A stretch of DNA of 33,347 nucleotides from Chlamydiales bacterium (lineage in GTDB: Bacteria > Chlamydiota > Chlamydiia > Chlamydiales > VFKH01). A model generated the notes under the pieces. The model was not told the DNA's origin and made no database searches. It was given only the letters and a program-made list of their open reading frames with translations. Numbering within the stretch: position 1 is the stretch's first letter; the number at the start of each line of letters is the position of its first letter. Position numbers and translations under genes: made by a program. Shown here one piece after another: positions 17,760-26,114 of this stretch. The stretch is taken from assembly GCA_031292375.1 (NCBI GenBank), contig JARLHF010000048.1, positions 1 through 33,347 of the forward strand, read 5' to 3'.

Positions 17760-18916
17760 CCCCTTGTTTTAAGGATGGTGTCTGCGACATTATGGCTTGG
17801 GTGGGAGCTGTTGTCGAGGCATTGGATGAGTTGGTTGCAGTCAGATAGGCACTGCTCTCTTAAAGGACCATCTAGGAAAAGGTCTTTTGCTTTTAGATAA
17901 GTGTTGTGTTGTGTAAAGTCCTTGTAGATTAACTCTGGGAATACTTGCTTGTTAAGTAATATGTTTACTATGCAGTAGAAGGGTAGTTTAATTTGAAAGA
18001 TGTATTTTGCAAAAAATGCATTCAACTTAGAGAGTTGGTAGGTGACAACGGTAGGTGTCTTGTTGAGGGCAAGCTCTAGAGTTACGGTTCCACATTTTGC
18101 AATTGCAACCCGGGAGTTCTTCATTAAATCAAAATTGTATCTTTCTGGTATGAGAAGAGGGGATATATTTTTCTCTTTAAGATAAGAAAGAATAAGAGAA
18201 GATGTGTTTTCATTAGCAACGGATATGCAGATGGTTGTATCTGGGTATTCCTGCTTTAATTTTAGGGCTGATTCTAATTGAACAGGAAGGTTTTTTGTAA
18301 TTTCACCTTCTCTGCTACCAGGAAATAGGCTAATGATGGAATGACTTTTTGGTATATTAAGAGATCTCTTCCATGAATCATCATAATAGGCAGAAGAGAT
18401 AGCTTCCAGAGAGGGGTTGCCAACATAAATAGCCTTTAGAGAGCTCTTTTCAAAATATTTGGGCTCGAAAGGAAAAATACAGAGAAGCAGGTCTAGAGTC
18501 TTTTCCATAGATTTTATTCTATTTTTTTTCCACGCCCAAACACTTGGACAGATATAGTGGATGAGCTTTCCTTTATAGCCATTTTCTCTGAGACTACGTG
18601 CAAGTCTTAGGTTGAAGCCTGGATAATCGATGAGAAGGACAACTTTTGGATTTGTTGTAAGAATATGTTTTAATATGGTTTTAAAGTGTTTTTTGAGCCT
18701 TGGAAGAGCTTTTAATACATCAGAGAATCCCATTACATGAAATTCTTCAGTATGGATGATAGAATGATTAACTTGAGAGCGCATCTTAGGTCCAAAAACA
18801 CCTTCAACTTTTAGCTGAGGGGCTTTTTCTTTAAGTACTTTGAGTACAGAAGATCCATGTAGGTCTCCACTGGGCTCTCCTGCAAAGATAAATAGGTCGC
18901 ACAAGGATTTTATCAA
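17747..18916 (-). CDS. lpxB: Lipid-A-disaccharide synthase
   Basis: A GT19 glycosyltransferase joining UDP-2,3-diacylglucosamine to lipid X to form the lipid A disaccharide at the inner membrane. The 389-residue protein begins with the family block IFAGEPSGDLHG and contains CPSVWAWKKNRI, LFPGSREGEI and the nucleotide-binding AKCGTVTLELAL followed by PTVVTYQLS. The start is a TTG at 18916 that overlaps the stop of the upstream LAB_N gene as TTGA, indicating translational coupling. In Chlamydia LpxB carries an N-terminal LAB_N extension, as I recall; here that part is a separate upstream gene. It is the last gene of the pcnB-led minus-strand operon. Confidence 0.95.
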   Translation of the reverse strand: MIKSLCDLFIFAGEPSGDLHGSSVLKVLKEKAPQLKVEGVFGPKMRSQVNHSIIHTEEFHVMGFSDVLKALPRLKKHFKTILKHILTTNPKVVLLIDYPGFNLRLARSLRENGYKGKLIHYICPSVWAWKKNRIKSMEKTLDLLLCIFPFEPKYFEKSSLKAIYVGNPSLEAISSAYYDDSWKRSLNIPKSHSIISLFPGSREGEITKNLPVQLESALKLKQEYPDTTICISVANENTSSLILSYLKEKNISPLLIPERYNFDLMKNSRVAIAKCGTVTLELALNKTPTVVTYQLSKLNAFFAKYIFQIKLPFYCIVNILLNKQVFPELIYKDFTQHNTYLKAKDLFLDGPLREQCLSDCNQLIQCLDNSSHPSHNVADTILKTRGSLF

Positions 18917-19593
18917 GATGTTTGCAATGCCTCATTTCGGTGCATGAGTATAAGATTTCGAATGTAGGGAACAATACCCATACCATAACCTAAGATGTTT
19001 ACCCAATCATTTAAACGAATAAAATAAGAAAGAGCAATCAAAGCTCCCACGATACTTAACCACCAAAAAGCCTTTCCAAGATAACTTTTCAGATGTTTTT
19101 CTGTAAGCCACCATTGTACCCAAAAGCGCATAGCAAAAATAGTTGCACCCAAAAAACCTATAATATGCCATGGAAGAGCGATCTTACTTCCTGACAAGCT
19201 ATCCCAAGGAAGGGTTGGGGTGCGTATCCAGTCAACAAAACCATATAGATAGAGGCCTTCAACAATAAATAAGAGAGTGATGCAAGCAAGTACGATAAAG
19301 AGAAGAGCAAATGTAAATTTAAGAGATTTTTGTGGTCCTTTCATTAAATTTAAGTTGCGCCATGCAATTACAGCATTGAAAGCTTGTATCATTGTAAATG
19401 GGTATTGTACCTGAATAAAGCTGTGAATCGTCATTACAATATTGCCAAAGAGAGAAATTTTCCAGAAGAGGGAAGAAACAGCGCTTGTTTTCTTCTTTTC
19501 GCTAGATATCCATTGAACTAAAAAGCGCAAAGAGAACGCAATGGATGCAATAAATCCAAGGGGATAAAGGTAGGCTCTTAGTTCTTCGTACAT
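18913..19593 (-). CDS. Tandem LAB_N membrane protein (LpxB N-terminal-domain family)
   Basis: A 226-residue multi-span membrane protein made of two copies of the LAB_N domain (lipid-A-disaccharide synthase N-terminal domain). Copy one is about residues 5-80, with SLRFLVQWISSEK and AVIAWRNLNLM. Copy two is about 135-220, with AMRFWVQWWLTEK and VPYIRNLILMHR. The RFxVQW and RNL signatures repeat with near-identical spacing. The chosen ATG at 19593 shares its A with the stop of the preceding glycosyltransferase (TGATG); a longer frame back to 19641 would overlap that gene. LAB_N proteins elsewhere are fused to LpxB or paired with dolichyl-phosphate-mannose-synthase-like enzymes. Here it sits exactly between one of each. 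It is probably a helper for lipid-linked sugar handling; the exact role is unknown. Confidence 0.85.
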   Translation of the reverse strand: MYEELRAYLYPLGFIASIAFSLRFLVQWISSEKKKTSAVSSLFWKISLFGNIVMTIHSFIQVQYPFTMIQAFNAVIAWRNLNLMKGPQKSLKFTFALLFIVLACITLLFIVEGLYLYGFVDWIRTPTLPWDSLSGSKIALPWHIIGFLGATIFAMRFWVQWWLTEKHLKSYLGKAFWWLSIVGALIALSYFIRLNDWVNILGYGMGIVPYIRNLILMHRNEALQTS

Positions 19594-20327
19594 CAAATCT
19601 CTTCTTTGATTGTGTAGTATAAGTGGCGCTTTCTCATCCAAAGGACTGCAAACATGTCGACAAGTGGTCTGATAGAGCGATTAAAAAAGTGGTAGTTACT
19701 TTTTCCCTTTGTTCTGTCCCTATGGTTTACAGGTATTTCTTTTAATCGAAAACCTTCAATTTTAAAGAGAGCAGGTAAAAAGCGATGCATGCCGTGATAC
19801 ATTTTAATTTTGGATAAGCATGCTTTGCGATAAATTTTTAAGGAGCATCCTGTATCGCGCATACCATCTTGACAGATGCGGCTGCGAATGAAATTAGAAA
19901 TACGAGAGATCCAGCGTTTGCTGAAAGGGTCATGTCTGTTAATACGTACACCGCACACAAGATCACATGTAGCAACTGCATCAATAAGCGCTGGTATATC
20001 GTGAGGATCGTTTTGCATGTCTCCATCTAAAGTGATGACAAATTCCCCTTTAGCCCTTGTAAAGCCTGCATCGAAGGCTCCTGATTGGCCTACATTATTT
20101 GCAAAAGAGAGAATATGTAAAAAAGAGTAGGTTTTAGCAAGCTCTTTTAGTTTTGTAAGTGTTTGATCTGTTGATCCGTCTTCAACAACGATAAGCTCCC
20201 AAGGCTTTTGAAGAGAATCCATGACAGTTTTAAGCTCTTGGATAAGTGGCCGCACGTTTTCTTCTTCATTTTTCATAGGAATAACTACTGAGAAAAGAGG
20301 TGAAAAAGAAGTTTTTGCTTGTGTCAT
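19593..20327 (-). CDS. GT2 glycosyltransferase (DPM1/ArnC-like)
   Basis: A 244-residue family 2 glycosyltransferase of the polyprenyl-phosphate sugar synthase type. The N-terminal block VVIPMKNEEENVRPLI, the nucleotide-sugar site VVEDGSTDQTL and the metal-binding LDGDMQNDPHDI are all present, as is the acceptor-side HRDRTKGKSNYHF. It lacks the C-terminal transmembrane helices seen in some relatives, so it is a soluble or peripheral enzyme. It likely transfers a sugar from a nucleotide donor onto undecaprenyl phosphate for use on lipid A or another envelope glycan. The sugar is not predictable. Its ATG directly follows the TGA of the hydrolase gene, and its own stop overlaps the LAB_N start. 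Confidence 0.88.
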   Translation of the reverse strand: MTQAKTSFSPLFSVVIPMKNEEENVRPLIQELKTVMDSLQKPWELIVVEDGSTDQTLTKLKELAKTYSFLHILSFANNVGQSGAFDAGFTRAKGEFVITLDGDMQNDPHDIPALIDAVATCDLVCGVRINRHDPFSKRWISRISNFIRSRICQDGMRDTGCSLKIYRKACLSKIKMYHGMHRFLPALFKIEGFRLKEIPVNHRDRTKGKSNYHFFNRSIRPLVDMFAVLWMRKRHLYYTIKEEI

Positions 20328-21134
20328 TCAAGATTCCTTATCAAGTGCTAGTTGTGTTTTTATCCAAGAAGAGCCATCTTTGAATATGTGAGGAAGTGTA
20401 CCATGCCCATCGCGGCCACATGAAGCAGATATAATTAATTCGATAGGTGCAGATCTTATATTGTTTCGATAGCTCTCTTCAGCAAGTTCATGAACAAACT
20501 CGAAGCATGATAAAGTGCTTACTCTTGTATCTCTATTTCCAATATAAAAGCGAATATGCTTGTTTATGAGTTGAGGTATAAGTTTTCTAAGGTCTAATAA
20601 ATCATGGAAATTATTTGAGAGACCTTCAAATTCTCTGATAGATCCTAGTCTGGTTAGAGGGGCAAATCCAAGAACTGTAGAAATTCTAGGATCTTTTGCT
20701 GCAAGGTGTGTTGCAATGAGAGCGCCTCTTGAAAGGCCTGCCACCGCTATTTTTTGTGGGTCGACAATGCCCTCTGTGATAAGAAAATCTACTCCCATAG
20801 CCAAATCATGAATAAATGCAGAGATAATATCGTTGCCAAGATCAAGCGCTGTTGCCCAATCACTCATTGCCCTGTTAAATGTTTTAGCATCATCTGTATG
20901 ACAAGGAAGAGAGCAAGAAAAAATACGAAGGTCTGATTTTTGAGAAAATTGAACAAGCTGATTGTAAGGGTCTACACCGAGGCTTACATCGGCAGAGAGA
21001 GCAAAATAAAAGAGGGCAGGCAAAGGGCCAAGAGATAAGTCTGGGCCTGTATAAGAAAACAGAGGGCCATATTTTGGTTGATATGTTGAAAATTTTATGT
21101 TTTTAGTATTCATAATGTTAGGCGTGTTTTTCAT
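20328..21134 (-). CDS. Alpha/beta hydrolase
   Basis: A 268-residue hydrolase-fold protein. The nucleophile elbow GLSRG (133-137) places the catalytic serine at S135, preceded by the typical strand KIAVA. A likely catalytic histidine lies in the C-terminal GRDGHGTLPHIF, and an acid may come from NRDTRVS. There is no signal peptide. The substrate is unknown: an esterase, thioesterase or peptidase are all possible. The start is uncertain. The ATG at 21134 overlaps pcnB by 17 bp, while the ATG at 21113 (MNTKNIKF) lies four bases past the pcnB stop. It is the second gene in the pcnB-lpxB operon. Confidence 0.8.
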   Translation of the reverse strand: MKNTPNIMNTKNIKFSTYQPKYGPLFSYTGPDLSLGPLPALFYFALSADVSLGVDPYNQLVQFSQKSDLRIFSCSLPCHTDDAKTFNRAMSDWATALDLGNDIISAFIHDLAMGVDFLITEGIVDPQKIAVAGLSRGALIATHLAAKDPRISTVLGFAPLTRLGSIREFEGLSNNFHDLLDLRKLIPQLINKHIRFYIGNRDTRVSTLSCFEFVHELAEESYRNNIRSAPIELIISASCGRDGHGTLPHIFKDGSSWIKTQLALDKES

Positions 21135-22335
21135 GTTTATGAGAATGTTTAACTAATTTTTTCCAGTGAGAGTAGGGCTCTTTTAATTCAGGGTGAACAT
21201 GTGTGCGTAAGTGGAGGAATTGTAATGAAAGTGGAAAATCGGGATGCTTTGTAATGCGATAGCGCGTGATGCGTTTATTATCAATGGGAGTTAAGCGGTA
21301 CTGTGTGCATAAAATAAATTGTGTGAGAAAACGAAGGCGTTTTGGAATTTGAAAAAAGGCTGTAGAAGTTACTTCATGGATTAAGAGATCTGTCATAGTA
21401 AGGATTTCTGTAAAGTGGGGAGGCATTCCATCGTTAGTTTGTAGATATGATGTGATTTTTTGTTCTAAGAGGGGAAAAAATAGGGTTGTCAGAAGGACTG
21501 CTCTGTCTGTGATAGAAGTTTTGTCAGTTTTAATGCATTCATCAGCTGCATGGATATAGGCAAAAAAGCGTTCTTTGTTTTCATTTTGCAGAAAAGTAGC
21601 AAAATGGGGCAGTAAAATTTGTAAAAAATCGCTGTCATCTAAGATACGTAAGAAGGATGTAGCTGCTGCGGACTCCAGCATTTTAAAAAATTCTTCTAGT
21701 ACCCTTGCAGGGGCGCTTTTAAATAACTCCTCTCTGCATTGGTAAAGGGCATGTGCTGTTTGTTTTTCCACCTGAAATCCAAAGCGTGCACGAAATTTTA
21801 AGAGGCGTAGCATGCGTACAGGATCTTGTTTAAAACGGATGTCTGGAGGGCCTATGGTACGTAAGAGGTGCTTGGATAGATCTTTGCATCCACCAACATA
21901 GTCGATAACAGAGTGCTCTTGAGGATCGTAAAATAATCCATTGATTGTAAAATCACGTCGAAGGACATCTTCTTCAGGAGTTCCCCAAACATTATCTCGT
22001 AAAATCAATTCCCCATCGCTTGTATCTCCTGAGCGAAAAGTAGAAACTTCGATAATTTTTTTCCCAAAGCGAAGATGAGCTAAGCGAAAGCGTCTTCCAA
22101 TGAGAAGGCAATTAGTGAAGAGGCGCTTAATTTCTTCTGGTTTTGCACTTGTTACAATATCAAAGTCTTTGGGAGTAATTCCAAGGGCCAAATCACGAAC
22201 GCTTCCGCCTACTAGATAGGCAATAAAGCCTGCTTGCTGAAGTTTTGCCATGACATACATGGCATCTTTATCAATTTTTTCTTGGCGGATGGGATGATTT
22301 TTTGCTGTATAAATATCTGGCTGCACGGAAAACAA
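21118..22335 (-). CDS. pcnB: Poly(A) polymerase / CCA-adding family nucleotidyltransferase
   Basis: A class II nucleotidyltransferase of about 405 residues that adds adenylates to RNA 3' ends. The core has YLVGGSVRDLALG (40-52), the catalytic pair D57/D59 in KDFDIV, the RRDFTINGLFYD block (127-138) and the DPVRMLRLLKFRARFGF neck helix. The basic C-terminal region and the overall fit favour PcnB over a CCA enzyme, but the two are hard to separate by eye. The open frame starts with a TTG at 22335, with AGGAG four bases upstream; the first ATG is at residue 26. It is the first gene of the pcnB-hydrolase-GT2-LAB_N-lpxB operon. Confidence 0.88.
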   Translation of the reverse strand: MFSVQPDIYTAKNHPIRQEKIDKDAMYVMAKLQQAGFIAYLVGGSVRDLALGITPKDFDIVTSAKPEEIKRLFTNCLLIGRRFRLAHLRFGKKIIEVSTFRSGDTSDGELILRDNVWGTPEEDVLRRDFTINGLFYDPQEHSVIDYVGGCKDLSKHLLRTIGPPDIRFKQDPVRMLRLLKFRARFGFQVEKQTAHALYQCREELFKSAPARVLEEFFKMLESAAATSFLRILDDSDFLQILLPHFATFLQNENKERFFAYIHAADECIKTDKTSITDRAVLLTTLFFPLLEQKITSYLQTNDGMPPHFTEILTMTDLLIHEVTSTAFFQIPKRLRFLTQFILCTQYRLTPIDNKRITRYRITKHPDFPLSLQFLHLRTHVHPELKEPYSHWKKLVKHSHKHEKHA

Positions 22336-22357
22336 ATAACTCCTGATTATTTGAAGT

Positions 22358-22386
22358 AGTATGCCTTAAATAGAGTAGAATCTCAA
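22358..22386 (-). promoter_or_regulatory. Sigma-70-type promoter of the pcnB-lpxB operon
   Basis: On the minus strand TTGAGA (22381-22386) and CATACT (22358-22363) are separated by exactly 17 bp, and the -10 ends 22 bp before the proposed TTG start of pcnB. Confidence 0.5.
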
Positions 22387-22495
22387 GTTTTTGAGTTAAG
22401 GTAATCACTTTTTTTTGCTACTTCTTAAAAAAACGCGTGCGAAAGCTTCAAAATTGGTGTACCCTCTACTTTAAAAAATCTTAAGGATTACCGTG

Positions 22496-23863
22496 ATGAA
22501 ACATGAAAAAAAACCTTTAAAGTTATTTGGAACAGATGGAGTTAGAGGAGCTGCAAATCAATTTCCAATGACAGTAGAAATAGCCCTTGCTCTTGGACGT
22601 GCCGCGGGTAAAATTTTTAATCGTCACAATGGCAAACAGAAAGTTGTGATTGGTAAGGATACAAGACTCTCTTGTTACATGTTTGAAAATGCACTTATCG
22701 CAGGGCTTTGTTCTATGGGAGTGGATACATTGATGGTAGGACCCCTTCCAACGCCAGGCGTTGCTTTTATAACTAGGGCTTACAGGGCAGACGCTGGTAT
22801 TGTTATTTCTGCATCGCATAATTCTTTTGGTGACAATGGGATTAAATTTTTTTCATCAGAAGGATTTAAACTGCCAGAAAAAGTTGAAGAAGAGATTGAA
22901 ATGCTCATTGCATTGAATCAGTTTGAAGAGTTTTTGCCACCTAGCCATCTTGTTGGAAAAAATACAAAAATTATTGATGCGGACGGGCGTTATATAGAAT
23001 TTGCCAAAGGGACGTTTCCAAAAAAATTATCATTAAAAAATTTAAAAATAGTTTTAGATTGTGCTCATGGGGCAGGATTTAGGGTCGCTCCCTTAATATT
23101 TCAAGAGTTAGATGCAAAAGTATATGTTTATGGTAATGCTCCCAATGGCTTGAATATTAATTCACACTGTGGATCTTTGCATCCAGAAGTTGTCCAAAAG
23201 GCAGTTATTGAACACACGGCAGACGTGGGTATTGCTCTTGATGGAGATGCTGATCGAGTGATCATGGTAGATGAAAATGCACAAATTGTAGATGGAGATA
23301 CGCTACTTGGAATTTGCGCTTATGATTTTAAGAAAAGGGGACTTCTTCGTAATAATAAGGTCGTTGGCACGGTCATGTCTAATTACGGATTTTTAAAGAG
23401 CATGAAGGATCTTGGAATCGATGTAGTTTGCTCACAAGTAGGAGATCGTTTTGTTATCCAAGATATGATTCAGCATGATGCAAATCTTGGTGGTGAGCAA
23501 AGTGGGCATTTGATTTTTTTAGATTACAATACAACAGGTGATGGTCTTGTCTCTGCTTTGCAGGTTCTTCGCATTATGATTGAAACAGATTCGAAGCTCT
23601 CCGATTTAGCCATGATAGTTAAGCGCTATCCTCAAAGTTTAATTAGTGTTAAAGTAACCTCAAAGCCGCCTTTGGATAGTATGGAAGAGGTTGTTGAGGT
23701 GATTGCAAGAGTAAAGGCTCAACTTGGTGATGCAGGTAGAGTGCTTGTTCGTTATTCAGGTACAGAAAATGTTTGCAGGGTGATGGTAGAAGGGCAGAAA
23801 CATAAGCTTGCGTTTGAGATGGCAAATGAGATTGCAAATGTAATCACTGCCAAGATTGGTTGA
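22496..23863 (+). CDS. glmM: Phosphoglucosamine mutase
   Basis: Interconverts glucosamine-6-phosphate and glucosamine-1-phosphate on the way to UDP-GlcNAc, the precursor of lipid A and peptidoglycan. The 455-residue protein has every family landmark: FGTDGVRG near the start, the phosphoserine loop ISASHNSFGDNG with S107, the metal loop DGDADR (248-253), GGEQSGH for sugar binding and RYSGTEN for phosphate binding. I prefer the ATG at 22496 over an in-frame GTG at 22493, with AAGGA eight bases upstream. In C. trachomatis the equivalent gene is near yccA and ftsY, matching the order here, but glmS is not adjacent in this window. Confidence 0.95.
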   Translation: MKHEKKPLKLFGTDGVRGAANQFPMTVEIALALGRAAGKIFNRHNGKQKVVIGKDTRLSCYMFENALIAGLCSMGVDTLMVGPLPTPGVAFITRAYRADAGIVISASHNSFGDNGIKFFSSEGFKLPEKVEEEIEMLIALNQFEEFLPPSHLVGKNTKIIDADGRYIEFAKGTFPKKLSLKNLKIVLDCAHGAGFRVAPLIFQELDAKVYVYGNAPNGLNINSHCGSLHPEVVQKAVIEHTADVGIALDGDADRVIMVDENAQIVDGDTLLGICAYDFKKRGLLRNNKVVGTVMSNYGFLKSMKDLGIDVVCSQVGDRFVIQDMIQHDANLGGEQSGHLIFLDYNTTGDGLVSALQVLRIMIETDSKLSDLAMIVKRYPQSLISVKVTSKPPLDSMEEVVEVIARVKAQLGDAGRVLVRYSGTENVCRVMVEGQKHKLAFEMANEIANVITAKIG

Positions 23864-23865
23864 CT

Positions 23866-24222
23866 TTAGGGCGCACTCGGAACAGAAAAGTCTGTAATAT
23901 CGCAAGGAAAAATAGCTCTTTGAACGGTTAAAAAAATCATTAGCAGGTTGGGTAGGGAGTCGTTGAGCATACCATAAGATCTTTTTGCATGAATAGTTGC
24001 ATCAGCACCAGATTTGAATAGAGAGTAAAGAAGAAGAGTAATAGCTGCAGTAGCGTCGCAAAGAATAGCAATAGGAGTTAAAGCTGATAGAGTAAGTTGC
24101 GCAATAAAATGAGAACAATATTTGACTCCAATAGGAAACCTTTCATCTTTTTGAAAGTACCAATTATTGCATGCATCTGATGAGTATTCTAATATTTTGA
24201 TAACTGTTGTACTTTTTGACAT
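23866..24222 (-). CDS. Small membrane protein, Inc-like
   Basis: A 118-residue protein of no recognised family. A long hydrophobic region at about residues 37-70 can be read as two lobes (FIAQLTLSALTPIAIL and ATAAITLLLYSLF) separated by CD. A weaker hydrophobic segment is near 91-104. The N-terminus is polar and there is no cleavable signal peptide. A two-lobed hydrophobic domain in a small protein suggests an inclusion-membrane-type protein, an inference only. GGAAG lies eight bases before the ATG, and a good promoter lies upstream. It converges on glmM with a two-base gap and is divergent from the BI-1 gene. Confidence 0.65.
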   Translation of the reverse strand: MSKSTTVIKILEYSSDACNNWYFQKDERFPIGVKYCSHFIAQLTLSALTPIAILCDATAAITLLLYSLFKSGADATIHAKRSYGMLNDSLPNLLMIFLTVQRAIFPCDITDFSVPSAP

Positions 24223-24263
24223 GGTTTTTCTTCCATTATATATAAATATTCAAAATTTGAAAC

Positions 24264-24292
24264 ATAGTAACGTAATATTAAAATTTTGTAAA
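24264..24292 (-). promoter_or_regulatory. Sigma-70-type promoter for the small membrane protein
   Basis: On the minus strand TTTACA (24287-24292) and TACTAT (24264-24269) are 17 bp apart, about 40 bp upstream of the start codon at 24222. Confidence 0.45.
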
Positions 24293-24318
24293 GAGCGGAA
24301 TTTTTTCGAATATTTTTG

Positions 24319-24347
24319 TTAGAAAAAATTGGAAAATAGGGCATAAT
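24319..24347 (+). promoter_or_regulatory. Sigma-70-type promoter for the BI-1 gene
   Basis: TTAGAA (24319-24324) and CATAAT (24342-24347) are 17 bp apart, about 50 bp upstream of the ATG at 24399. A strong GAGGAG ribosome binding site follows. Confidence 0.5.
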
Positions 24348-24398
24348 CCTTAAATTAGATTCTCTCGTTAACTAAATTATTTATGAGGAGTAACTATT

Positions 24399-25121
24399 AT
24401 GGGACTAACTGAGCGAGATTATGTATTTGGCCAGGCTTCATCTCAAATGGCACTGAGTTCATTTACAACAAAGGTTTATGGTTGGATGACAGCAGGGCTT
24501 GCACTTACTGCAGCCGTTGCCTATTTCATCTATGCAAGTGAATTATATCAAACATTAATGCCCATGTGGTGGTTTTGGGGGATTGCAACTTTTGGTATAG
24601 CAATGGTAATTACAACGATGCTTCAAAAGCTTTCTGTTCCAGCACTTGCTCTTCTTTTCTTGGGCTACTCAGCTTTGGAAGGGGTGTTTTTTGGAACTTT
24701 ACTGCCAGGATATGCTGCAGCGTTTGGTGGAGGTGTAATTTGGAGTGCTTTTGCAGTTGCTGCCATTGTATTTTTAATGGCCGCAGTTTATGGGGTATTT
24801 ACAAAATCAGACTTAACGAAGATTGGAAGAATTCTATCTTTTGCAGTTGTTGGCCTTATTGCAGTTACCTTGCTTTATTTTATCTTGTCATTTTTCATTC
24901 AGCTTACGTGGATGAATTTATTGATTAGTTACATAGGCTTAATTGTATTTGTGGGCCTTACAGCATTTGATGCACAACAAATACGCATGATGAGTTATCA
25001 AGCAAGTGGTGATACAATACTTGTGCACAAGCTCTCCCTTGTTATGGCACTCAGGATGTATATTAATGTCATCATGGTGTTCTGGTATCTGTTGCAGATC
25101 TTTTCTTCTTCCAGAAGATAG
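24399..25121 (+). CDS. yccA: Bax inhibitor-1 family membrane protein (YccA-like)
   Basis: A 240-residue integral membrane protein with about seven hydrophobic helices, belonging to the BI-1/YccA/YbhL family. The N-terminal segment FTTKVYGWMTAGLALTAAVA and the near-terminal FVGLTAFDAQQIRMM are characteristic; the aspartate in LTAFDAQ is part of the conserved pair linked to ion movement in the family. Bacterial YccA modulates FtsH protease, and BsYetJ is a calcium leak channel, so a role in membrane quality control or ion leak is plausible. A GAGGAG ribosome binding site precedes the ATG. The gene converges on ftsY with one base between the stops, the same neighbour as in C. trachomatis. Confidence 0.92.
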   Translation: MGLTERDYVFGQASSQMALSSFTTKVYGWMTAGLALTAAVAYFIYASELYQTLMPMWWFWGIATFGIAMVITTMLQKLSVPALALLFLGYSALEGVFFGTLLPGYAAAFGGGVIWSAFAVAAIVFLMAAVYGVFTKSDLTKIGRILSFAVVGLIAVTLLYFILSFFIQLTWMNLLISYIGLIVFVGLTAFDAQQIRMMSYQASGDTILVHKLSLVMALRMYINVIMVFWYLLQIFSSSRR

Positions 25122-25122
25122 T

Positions 25123-26046
25123 TTATCCAAAAAGTGCTGAAACAAATTCTTCTGCATTGAAGGGCTGCAAATCTTCCAGCCCTTCTCCAATACCTATCAT
25201 TTTTACAGGTATACCCAGTTCTTTTTGGATGGCAATGACGATACCCCCTTTAGGAGTTCCATCTAGCTTGGTTAAGATAATTCCCGTGATGGGCGTATAT
25301 TTGTGAAAGGTTCTTGCTTGGTCTAGCGCATTTTGACCAATGCTAGCATCTAATACAAGCAGGGTTTCATGAGGAGATTCTGGTAGTACCTTGGTGCAAA
25401 CGCGCCTAATTTTTTGTAATTCTTGCATCAAGTCAGTTTTTACATGAAGTCTTCCTGCTGTATCGATAATGACAACATCACAGCTGCGTGCAATACCAGC
25501 TGTTATAGCATCAAAAACGACAGCGGAAGGATCGCTCTTGGGGGCACTTTTAACGATATCGATATGGAGTCTTTGGGCCCATAGTTCCAATTGCTGGACA
25601 GCAGCTGCTCTGAAAGTATCTCCTGCGGCAATAAGTACTTTTTTGCCTGCTAGCTGATAATGGTGAGCAAGTTTTGCAACAGATGTAGTTTTCCCACTTC
25701 CATTTACACCTACAACTAAGACAACGACAGGTCCATTATTAGTAGCCTCTTCCATGTCGGATGAATACTTTTTGAGCTCACAGGTTAGTTCTTCTTTTAA
25801 AATAGCTGTTATCTTTGTAGAATCAAGACCTTTATTAGCTTGAAGCTCACTTTTTACTTTAGCTATGAGTAAAGATGTTGTCGCAACTCCAAGGTCAGCT
25901 TCATATAAAAGGCGCTCTAGCTCATCGATGGTCCCTTCATGGATGCTTCCTTTAAAAAGCTCTTGGATTTTGTGTTGAAAGAGGGAGCTTGTCTTTCCAA
26001 ACGCGCCTTTGACTTTTGAATAACTAGTTTTTATAAATTTGAACAT
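25123..26046 (-). CDS. ftsY: Signal recognition particle receptor FtsY
   Basis: The SRP receptor GTPase that docks ribosome-SRP complexes at the inner membrane. The 307-residue protein has a short N-terminal helical domain and the complete NG domain: P-loop GVNGSGKT (113-120), DTFRAAAVQQLE (from 143), DTAGRLHVK, LVLDASIGQNA, TKLDGTPKGG and the closing GIGEGLEDLQPF. It lacks the long acidic A domain of E. coli FtsY, as is usual in compact genomes. No strong ribosome binding site precedes the ATG. The promoter leaves only a short leader. Confidence 0.96.
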   Translation of the reverse strand: MFKFIKTSYSKVKGAFGKTSSLFQHKIQELFKGSIHEGTIDELERLLYEADLGVATTSLLIAKVKSELQANKGLDSTKITAILKEELTCELKKYSSDMEEATNNGPVVVLVVGVNGSGKTTSVAKLAHHYQLAGKKVLIAAGDTFRAAAVQQLELWAQRLHIDIVKSAPKSDPSAVVFDAITAGIARSCDVVIIDTAGRLHVKTDLMQELQKIRRVCTKVLPESPHETLLVLDASIGQNALDQARTFHKYTPITGIILTKLDGTPKGGIVIAIQKELGIPVKMIGIGEGLEDLQPFNAEEFVSALFG

Positions 26047-26066
26047 GGTGCCGATTCTATCATGAT

Positions 26067-26095
26067 ATTATGATTAAAATAAATACTTTTTCCAA
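26067..26095 (-). promoter_or_regulatory. Sigma-70-type promoter for ftsY
   Basis: On the minus strand TTGGAA (26090-26095) and CATAAT (26067-26072) are 17 bp apart. The -10 ends 20 bp before the ATG, so the leader would be about 13 bases and lacks a clear Shine-Dalgarno. Confidence 0.5.
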
Positions 26096-26114
26096 AATAG
26101 AACTGTATAAAATG

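Noticed and set aside
18913-19641. Longer start (19641) for the LAB_N protein
   Set aside because: The extra 16 residues would overlap the glycosyltransferase gene, and the ATG at 19593 forms a clean TGATG coupling with its stop.
25159-25185. Perfect 9-bp inverted repeat (GAAGGGCTG/CAGCCCTTC) near the ftsY 3' end
   Set aside because: It encodes conserved FtsY C-terminal residues (GLEDLQPF region) and no T-run follows, so a terminator role for the convergent BI-1 gene is unsupported.
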